From contig CBINHC010000004.1 of the NCBI GenBank assembly GCA_966250385.1, positions 186,001 through 250,000 of the forward strand: a DNA stretch of 64,000 nucleotides, in the 5' to 3' direction. This document shows positions 58,085 to 64,000 of this stretch, piece by piece. Each line of letters starts with the position of its first letter. The first letter of the stretch is position 1. The notes under the pieces were generated by a model. That model saw only the letters and a program-made list of their open reading frames with translations. It made no database searches and had not been told where the DNA came from. The stretch is from DASWTL01 sp966250385. GTDB lineage: Bacteria > Bacteroidota > Bacteroidia > Sphingobacteriales > Sphingobacteriaceae. Made by a program: the position numbers and the translations under genes.

Positions 58085-59719
58085 ATGCCCAAAGGATTTT
58101 TTAATGTGCCTACACCGGTCAATGAACCGGTTCTGAATTATGCCCCTGGCAGCCAAGAGCGCACCCTGCTGAAAGCAGCTATTAAGGAAGCCCGTTCTCA
58201 GGAAAAAGATATTCCAATGTATATCGGCGGGGAGGAGGTCCGTACCGGGAACCGTGCGGCCCTGCGCCCGCCACATGACCACCAGCATATCCTCGGATAT
58301 TACCATCAGGGTGACAAGTCACATGTTGAGGCTGCGATCAATGCCGCCCTGGCTGCAAAAGCCGGATGGGAAAACCTGGGCTGGGAGCATCGCGCAGCGA
58401 TCTTTCTGAAAGCGGCAGACCTGATCGCCGGGAAATACCGCTATAAGCTGAATGCAGCTACCATGCTGGGACAGTCCAAGAATGCATACCAGGCAGAGAT
58501 CGATTCAGCCTGTGAGATCATAGACTTTCTGCGGTTCAATGTGAAATACATGTCGGAGATTTACATGCAGCAGCCTCCGGTCTCTCCCCGCGGCGTCTGG
58601 AACCGGGTGGAACAACGTCCGCTCGAAGGATTCGTATTCGCATTAACGCCGTTTAACTTTACCGCTATTGCGGGAAACCTGCCGACTTCTGCAGCCATGA
58701 TGGGTAACGTGGTCGTCTGGAAACCATCCAATACCCAGATCTATTCCGCCCAGGTGCTGATGGAAATATTCCGCGAAGCGGGGGTTCCGGACGGCGTGAT
58801 CAATCTGATCTACGTTTCCGGTCCTGTTGCCGGGGATGTGATATTCAATCATCCTGATTTCGCGGGGATCCATTTCACCGGATCCACCGGCGTATTCCAG
58901 GACATCTGGAAAACCATCGGAAATAACATTCACAGGTACAAGTCCTATCCGCGGATCGTGGGTGAGACCGGCGGAAAGGATTTCATCCTGATCCATGGCT
59001 CAGCAGACCCTGCACTGGCGGCCACTGCCGTTGTCCGCGGCTCATTTGAGTACCAGGGCCAGAAGTGTTCTGCTGCTTCCCGCGTATATGTGGCGCGGTC
59101 CGTATGGCCTCAGATTAAGGAGTCCATCCTGAAAGATCTGGCGACCATTAAAATGGGTCCGGTGGAGGACTTTACGAACTTCGTTAATGCCGTGATTGAC
59201 GAAAAGTCTTTTGATAAACTGGTGACCTATATCGATGCAGCCAAAAAAGACGCTGATCTGGAAATAATCGCCGGCGGAAACTACGACAAGTCCAAAGGGT
59301 ATTTCATTGAGCCGACCATCATGGTCACCAAAGATCCGCGGTATGTCACGATGTGCGAGGAACTCTTCGGCCCGGTGCTGACCGTTTACGTGTATGAAGA
59401 CGAGGCCTTTGATGAAGTTCTGGAGGTGATCGATACCACGTCCATCTATGCCCTCACCGGTGCGGTGATCGCGCAGGACCGGTATGTTATCGAGAAGGCC
59501 AGCCATGCCCTGCGAAATGCGGCCGGAAACTTTTACATTAATGATAAACCGACCGGGGCGGTTGTCGGTCAGCAGCCTTTCGGAGGTGCACGGGGTTCCG
59601 GTACCAATGATAAGGCGGGTTCCATGATCAACCTGCTTCGCTGGGTTTCTCCACGCTCGATCAAGGAAACCTTCGACGGTCCTGCAGACTACAGGTATCC
59701 GTTCCTCGACCAGGAATAA
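58085..59719 (+). CDS. pruA: L-glutamate gamma-semialdehyde (1-pyrroline-5-carboxylate) dehydrogenase
   Basis: The enzyme oxidises glutamate semialdehyde to glutamate in proline breakdown. The start ATG 58085 (MPKGFFNVPTPVNEPVLNY) gives 544 residues. Catalytic Cys328 lies in EYQGQKCSAASRVYV and the general-base Glu in GETGGKDFILIH. The specificity-typical FALTPFNFTAIAGNLPTSAA and the GQQPFGGARGSGTNDKAG end segment are clear. It is the stand-alone form; no proline dehydrogenase is fused or adjacent. It is followed by a terminator. Confidence 0.95.
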   Translation: MPKGFFNVPTPVNEPVLNYAPGSQERTLLKAAIKEARSQEKDIPMYIGGEEVRTGNRAALRPPHDHQHILGYYHQGDKSHVEAAINAALAAKAGWENLGWEHRAAIFLKAADLIAGKYRYKLNAATMLGQSKNAYQAEIDSACEIIDFLRFNVKYMSEIYMQQPPVSPRGVWNRVEQRPLEGFVFALTPFNFTAIAGNLPTSAAMMGNVVVWKPSNTQIYSAQVLMEIFREAGVPDGVINLIYVSGPVAGDVIFNHPDFAGIHFTGSTGVFQDIWKTIGNNIHRYKSYPRIVGETGGKDFILIHGSADPALAATAVVRGSFEYQGQKCSAASRVYVARSVWPQIKESILKDLATIKMGPVEDFTNFVNAVIDEKSFDKLVTYIDAAKKDADLEIIAGGNYDKSKGYFIEPTIMVTKDPRYVTMCEELFGPVLTVYVYEDEAFDEVLEVIDTTSIYALTGAVIAQDRYVIEKASHALRNAAGNFYINDKPTGAVVGQQPFGGARGSGTNDKAGSMINLLRWVSPRSIKETFDGPADYRYPFLDQE

Positions 59720-59743
59720 GATTTGCATACATAAGACAAGAGA

Positions 59744-59767
59744 GGCTCCCCGCACGGAGCCTTTTTT
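59744..59767 (+). terminator. Intrinsic terminator after pruA
   Basis: GGCTCC (59744-59749), loop CCGCAC, GGAGCC (59756-59761), then six T. Confidence 0.88.
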
Positions 59768-59770
59768 GGC

Positions 59771-61510
59771 TTATAACGGTTCCCCTGAAGTTCCGGTCCG
59801 ACCGTCCCGGGGGATCGTGAAAAAGAAGGTTGACCCTTTATCAGGGTTACTTTTCAGGCCCACCCGGCCGTGATGTCTCCGGATGATCTGATTGGTGATA
59901 TACAGACCGACGCCCAGTCCGGAAATGACCGGCGATACCGAATCGACCCTGTAAAAACGGTCGAAAATGTGTTCCCGGTAATCTTCCGGTACGCCAATTC
60001 CCTGATCGATGACCTCGATGGTGACCTGCCTGTCGGTGACGAGCGTGTTGACTCTGACAAGATCCGCCCCCGGCGAATATTTTACGGCATTGACGAGGAA
60101 GTTTGTCAGCGCCTGCTCAAGGCGCAGTTTATCGCCGTTTACGGTCACTTCCGGTACGGCGCTCACGGAAACGATCCGGTGGGAACTGAACATGTGCTGT
60201 ACATTTTCGATACTTTCTCCGACCATCTCTCGAAGAGAAAAAGGCGCAAAATTAAACTGAAGCCTCCCGGCCTGGATTTTCGAAACATCCAGCAGGTCGC
60301 TGATCAGGAAGTTTAGTTTCCGGACGTTGGCATTCGCCTTTTGCACAAACATCCGCTCCCTTTCGCCCAGCTTCGATTTGTCCAGCAGCTGAATGTACGC
60401 CTTTATGCTGGTGAGCGGGGTCTTCAGCTCGTGACTGGCGATACCGATGAACTCGTCTTTCTTCATTTCAAGCTGTTTCGTCAGCGTTAGCTCCTCAGTC
60501 ATTTCGGATCGGCGCTTCAGCGTGCTTATGGATATGGCGAACATCAGTCCTGATATCGCAAGGCCGAAAAGGAGGATCAGGAAGGGTTGCCTTTTTTCAA
60601 TTCTGGAGCCGAACCCGGTTGTGGATGCAACGACCATTTTCCAGACAGCCCCGGCGACCTTAATGTCCCGGGCGGCACGATATTCCTCAGCTCTTGCTCC
60701 GGACGGCGCATGCCCCGATGAGTACAGCAGGTTTTGCCGGGCTATTTCCGGGCTCGCATACAGATCGATTTCGATATCGTCAAAGTCCCTGAGGATCGCA
60801 CGCATCAGGTCGTGGGCACGGAATGCGTTGTAGACAAATCCCCTGATCTGTTTTTTCCGGTCCTCAACCGAACGGATCCGCCCGGGGTCTTTATAAACGG
60901 GCAGGTACAACAGAAAGCCCGGCTGCACATTTTTACTGGTCTCCTGGACAAGGGTTACCTTTGCTTTGGTCATGGATGCCTCCCCGGACAACATCGCCCG
61001 GTCCATCGCTTCCCGGCGATTGGATTCGCTGTACATGTCATATCCGAAAGCCCGCAGATTCATGGTGTTCATGGGCCGGATAAAAACAATGGGCGTCAGC
61101 CTGTCATTCCTGAAGCCGGATCTGACCCGGAAGCCGGGGAACCCGAATTCATGCATTTCCTTTTCGACGCGGGGAACCTCCGCTTTTGAAATATACCGGG
61201 CGAAAGCGAGCGCCTGGATCCCGGGGTAATTTCGTTCCATCTGCAGATTATCGGTATACGAGGCCCATTCCTCGTAGCTGACTGTGTCTGCGGCATAGAA
61301 AAGTGACTGGCACCCTTTCAGGATCTGGATGTAATCAGTCAGCCTCTTTTGCACCGCGTCCCGGGCCTGCTGGACCCGCAGCTCGAACAGTCTGGCGCGC
61401 CTGTTCTCAGCAAGTACCGATGACTGGTAGAATGCGAAAAAAGTGAAGGAGCTCAGTACTGCCAGGATGATCAAAGCGGGGTAATATGTCTTGAGAAGGT
61501 GTTTCAGCAT
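59771..61510 (-). CDS. Orphan CHASE-domain sensor histidine kinase
   Basis: The 579-residue membrane kinase has TM1 (YYPALIILAVLSSFTFFAF), an external CHASE domain (about 75-265; NYPGIQALAFARYI, FGYDMYSESNRREAMDRAML), TM2 (about 309-328), and the kinase core. His360 in GIASHELKTPLTSIKAY is the phosphorylation site. The N box is LTNFLVNAVKYSP, then DQGIGVP, FDRFYRV, GLGVGLYI and GSTFFFTI. CHASE domains bind small ligands such as cytokinins or peptides in other systems. No response regulator gene lies beside it. Confidence 0.93.
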   Translation of the reverse strand: MLKHLLKTYYPALIILAVLSSFTFFAFYQSSVLAENRRARLFELRVQQARDAVQKRLTDYIQILKGCQSLFYAADTVSYEEWASYTDNLQMERNYPGIQALAFARYISKAEVPRVEKEMHEFGFPGFRVRSGFRNDRLTPIVFIRPMNTMNLRAFGYDMYSESNRREAMDRAMLSGEASMTKAKVTLVQETSKNVQPGFLLYLPVYKDPGRIRSVEDRKKQIRGFVYNAFRAHDLMRAILRDFDDIEIDLYASPEIARQNLLYSSGHAPSGARAEEYRAARDIKVAGAVWKMVVASTTGFGSRIEKRQPFLILLFGLAISGLMFAISISTLKRRSEMTEELTLTKQLEMKKDEFIGIASHELKTPLTSIKAYIQLLDKSKLGERERMFVQKANANVRKLNFLISDLLDVSKIQAGRLQFNFAPFSLREMVGESIENVQHMFSSHRIVSVSAVPEVTVNGDKLRLEQALTNFLVNAVKYSPGADLVRVNTLVTDRQVTIEVIDQGIGVPEDYREHIFDRFYRVDSVSPVISGLGVGLYITNQIIRRHHGRVGLKSNPDKGSTFFFTIPRDGRTGTSGEPL

Positions 61511-61929
61511 AAAAAGGAAAGAAGAACTATCTGATTCGCTTAACTGTAAAAATAGTGATTTAAACTTCCCCGATGCTCCGGCTTTCCGTTGAGTAACATT
61601 TGCTTACGTTAAAAGTTTAGGCGGAAAACCCGCCGGAGGCCTTTTTTTTCGGGCAATTTTTTTAAAACAAATGCGCTTGCTTCTTAATTATTACTTCATT
61701 ATATTAGTCCGTTAAACCGATTGTCGATTTGGCATCCTGAAGCCAGATATCTTTATTTTTTTTGATTAATACCCCCGTGACGAAGTTTTTCGGACGGTTG
61801 CATTGTGGATTTAGTGGGCAAGTTGTGCTTTGAATAAGTCTTAGATGAGAGCGCCGTATAGTTGATTAACGATATTGAAATTATATAAACCTGTATATAA
61901 TAATATTATCCAACTGAAAATTAAACTTT
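61511..61929. other. Intergenic region between the kinase and the SusC-like gene
   Basis: 419 bases without a gene. A hairpin GGCGG-AAAAC-CCGCC (61620-61634) is followed within eight bases by eight T (61642-61649). The sequence GCCGGAG (61633-61639) can instead pair with CTCCGGC at 61576-61582, so two structures compete. The rest is AT-rich; no confident TAnnTTTG is seen before the receptor gene. Confidence 0.6.
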
Positions 61930-64000
61930 ATGACTATGGTGTATTTTTTACTCCAACAAAAAAGGCGGGTGTTTTTGTCTCTACTGTGCCTTCTTGCCTC
62001 ATTTCTAGCTTCGGCACAAACAAAGATTACCGGAAAGGTGTTCGGCCGGGACGATGGTCTGCCGCTGATCGGCGCTACAGTGAAGGTGAAGGGAACTACG
62101 AACGGAGCTTCGACGGACGCCAACGGGACGTTTTCTCTCAGCGTCACACGTGGAAATGTACTGGTAGTCTCTTCGATCGGATATGAAAGCCAGGAAGTGG
62201 CGGTTACCGATCAGACCTCGTATAATATTACGCTTGAGCCGTCCGCAACTTCTCTGAATGAGGTCGTGGTGACGGGATACTCATCAGAACGCAGAAAGGA
62301 TATTACGGGATCCGTTGCCGTCGTGGATGTGGAGGCCTTTGCCTCCATTCCTTCCGGGTCGACATCACAGTTGCTCCAGGGACAGGCTTCCGGGGTTACC
62401 GTAATTGCCCAGGGTGCTCCGGGTTCCAATGCGAACATTATGATCCGCGGTGTGACCTCCTTTGGTAACACGCAGCCGCTGGTTATCGTGGACGGGGTTC
62501 AGGGCAACCTGAATGACCTTAACGCGAACGACATCGCCTCTGTCCAGATCCTGAAGGATGCGGGCGCCGCCTCCATTTATGGTGTGCGTGGTGCCAACGG
62601 CGTGGTCGTCGTTACGACCAAACGTGGTAAGACCGGCGCGCCGGTGGTGACCTATGACGCTTATTATGGCGTGCAGCAGCCGCTTTCCGGAAATGTGTGG
62701 GATCTGATGTCTCCAACCGAGATGCAGTCCCTTTACGCCAGTGTAAATCCGACTGATCCGGTTTTTGGCCGGAGTCTGCCGGAGTGGCTGTATATGAACA
62801 ATGCGAATGGTCAGGGCGGCTATGGCCGCCCCGGAATCGCAGGTGACGATCCTAGCCGGTATGATCAGACACGCTACCGCTTTGACGCCGCCAACGTTTA
62901 TAATAACTACCAGATCGCGCAGGTGAACCGTGCGGGAACCGACTGGTTTCACGAGGTCTTCAAGACTGCTCCGCAACAGAGCCATACGCTCTCCGCAAGC
63001 GGTGGTACTGAAAACTCGAACTACCTGTTCTCTGTGAACTACCTGAATCAGCAGGGTACCCTGATCGAGACCTATCTGAAACGATATGCGGTCCGGGTCA
63101 ATACGTCCTTTAACATTGGAAAGCGGATCCGCATCGGGGAAAGCGCCTACCTGTTCAACAGGACGAATCCAGGATTTCCGGGCGGAAACCAGGACGAGGG
63201 TAACCCGATATCCTATACCTACCGGACCCTTAATATGATCCCGGTATATGACATTCAGGGAAATTTCGCGGGAACCCGCCTGGGTACTGCGGAAATCGGC
63301 CAGGGTGTGAACCCGGTTGCCCAGATGAAACTTACCAACAATAACCGCCAGAACAACTGGAATATGACCGGTAACGTATTTGGCGAGGTGGATATCATCA
63401 CGGGGCTGACCGCACGTACCACCTTCGGGGGAACAATAAATAATAACTATTTCTCGAACTTCGGATATACGCCATACTATAACCGGGAAGGTTTCGACAG
63501 CCCGAACACCTACTACGAGGCGTCCCAGTACAACAGCAACTGGACCTGGACCAATACCTTAACCTACAGCAAGCTGATCGGTCAGCATAACCTGAAACTG
63601 CTGGCGGGTACCGAGGCTGTGAACGGCTACGGACGCGAGGTAGGAGGAAGGGCAAACGGTCTTTTTTCAAATGACTTCAACTACCTGATCCTTGGAAACG
63701 GTACACGTGACGTGACCAACTACAGCCAGGTCAATCAGAATGCGCGGTTGTTTTCCGTCTTTGGCCGGGTAGACTATACTTTTGCGGATAAATACATCCT
63801 GGGTGCGACCATTCGCCGCGACGGTGCTTCCGTGTTTGGTGAGAACAGCCGCTACGGTACGTTCCCGTCAGTCTCTCTCGGATGGCGCATGAGCGAAGAA
63901 AGCTTCCTGAAAAATGTCACCTGGCTGGATGACCTGAAACTTCGCGGAAGCTACGGGATCATGGGTAACTACGTGAACGTGAACTACCAGAACCCGTTCA
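61930..64000 (+). CDS. SusC/RagA-family TonB-dependent outer-membrane receptor (partial, 3' end cut)
   Basis: The window ends after 690 codons. The start ATG 61930 precedes a signal peptide (RRVFLSLLCLLASFLASAQ). A carboxypeptidase-like beta domain follows (about 30-115, ITGKVFGRDDGLPLIGATVK, with ATVKVKGTTNGASTDANGTF). The TonB-box/plug start is LNEVVVTGYSSERRKDITGS. The SusC hallmark plug motifs are IMIRGVTSFGNTQPLVIVDG and QILKDAGAASIYGVRGANGV. Such receptors, with a SusD partner usually encoded next, import glycans or peptides. The partner would lie beyond the window. Confidence 0.95.
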   Translation, partial: MTMVYFLLQQKRRVFLSLLCLLASFLASAQTKITGKVFGRDDGLPLIGATVKVKGTTNGASTDANGTFSLSVTRGNVLVVSSIGYESQEVAVTDQTSYNITLEPSATSLNEVVVTGYSSERRKDITGSVAVVDVEAFASIPSGSTSQLLQGQASGVTVIAQGAPGSNANIMIRGVTSFGNTQPLVIVDGVQGNLNDLNANDIASVQILKDAGAASIYGVRGANGVVVVTTKRGKTGAPVVTYDAYYGVQQPLSGNVWDLMSPTEMQSLYASVNPTDPVFGRSLPEWLYMNNANGQGGYGRPGIAGDDPSRYDQTRYRFDAANVYNNYQIAQVNRAGTDWFHEVFKTAPQQSHTLSASGGTENSNYLFSVNYLNQQGTLIETYLKRYAVRVNTSFNIGKRIRIGESAYLFNRTNPGFPGGNQDEGNPISYTYRTLNMIPVYDIQGNFAGTRLGTAEIGQGVNPVAQMKLTNNNRQNNWNMTGNVFGEVDIITGLTARTTFGGTINNNYFSNFGYTPYYNREGFDSPNTYYEASQYNSNWTWTNTLTYSKLIGQHNLKLLAGTEAVNGYGREVGGRANGLFSNDFNYLILGNGTRDVTNYSQVNQNARLFSVFGRVDYTFADKYILGATIRRDGASVFGENSRYGTFPSVSLGWRMSEESFLKNVTWLDDLKLRGSYGIMGNYVNVNYQNPF

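Overview
The window is chromosomal DNA from a member of the Bacteroidota, most likely the Sphingobacteriia/Chitinophagia side of the phylum. The evidence is a SusC-type TonB-dependent receptor, a DUF2723 membrane protein, a PIF1-HRDC helicase, a DUF5606 protein, outer-membrane beta-barrel proteins, a CHASE histidine kinase, and many promoters of the Bacteroidota form TAnnTTTG with an upstream TTTG/TTG about 20 bases away. No rRNA, CRISPR array, prophage or intact insertion sequence is visible. The genus cannot be fixed from the sequence alone.

Layout. 1-12.6 kb: a truncated DUF2723 gene (minus), tRNA-Gln, then prs, rplY and pth, a TonB-dependent outer-membrane protein, an ArsC/Spx-like protein, an M1 peptidase, and on the minus strand a PIF1-type helicase. 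12.8-32.0 kb: the translation superoperon, in the order rpsL, rpsG, fusA, rpsJ, [a lipoprotein gene on the opposite strand], rplC, rplD, rplW, rplB, rpsS, rplV, rpsC, rplP, rpmC, rpsQ, rplN, rplX, rplE, rpsN, rpsH, rplF, rplR, rpsE, rpmD, rplO, secY, map, infA, rpmJ, rpsM, rpsK, rpsD, rpoA, rplQ. Then dnaK alone. 34.2-38.6 kb, minus strand: a nucleotidyltransferase, a 385-base non-coding stretch holding a structured element, then an M42 aminopeptidase, a GNAT acetyltransferase and an acyl-CoA carboxylase subunit. 38.7-46.1 kb: a small secreted protein, a SulP anion transporter coupled to a beta carbonic anhydrase, gpsA, an HlyD/TolC efflux pair and a polysaccharide deacetylase. 46.2-64 kb: aconitase, rlmH with a 39-residue membrane ORF, a DUF5606 protein, a cyclophilin, an exported glutamine-amidotransferase-like protein, the overlapping genes lpxK, pnp and a putative porin, a class A beta-lactamase-like protein, a DUF4197 protein, an NTF2-like protein, P5C dehydrogenase, an orphan CHASE histidine kinase, and the start of a SusC receptor that runs off the end.

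The genes are mostly core functions: ribosome assembly, protein export and N-terminal processing (secY, map), transcription (rpoA), nucleotide supply (prs, pnp) and envelope building (lpxK, porin, TolC/HlyD). Zinc-free forms of L36 and S14 suggest translation tuned to low zinc. The superoperon is split by an antisense lipoprotein gene and its terminator, by a long inverted repeat between rpsN and rpsH, and by an intrinsic terminator before rpoA, so it is probably several transcription units.

The most unusual object is at about 35,240-35,437: a compact, structured, non-coding element preceded by GTGA, with at least three hairpins and a possible pseudoknot and no protein gene of its own. It looks like an orphan HEARO/omega-RNA-type element (the RNA partner of IscB-like RNA-guided nucleases). 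That family assignment is inference from layout and needs a covariance-model search.
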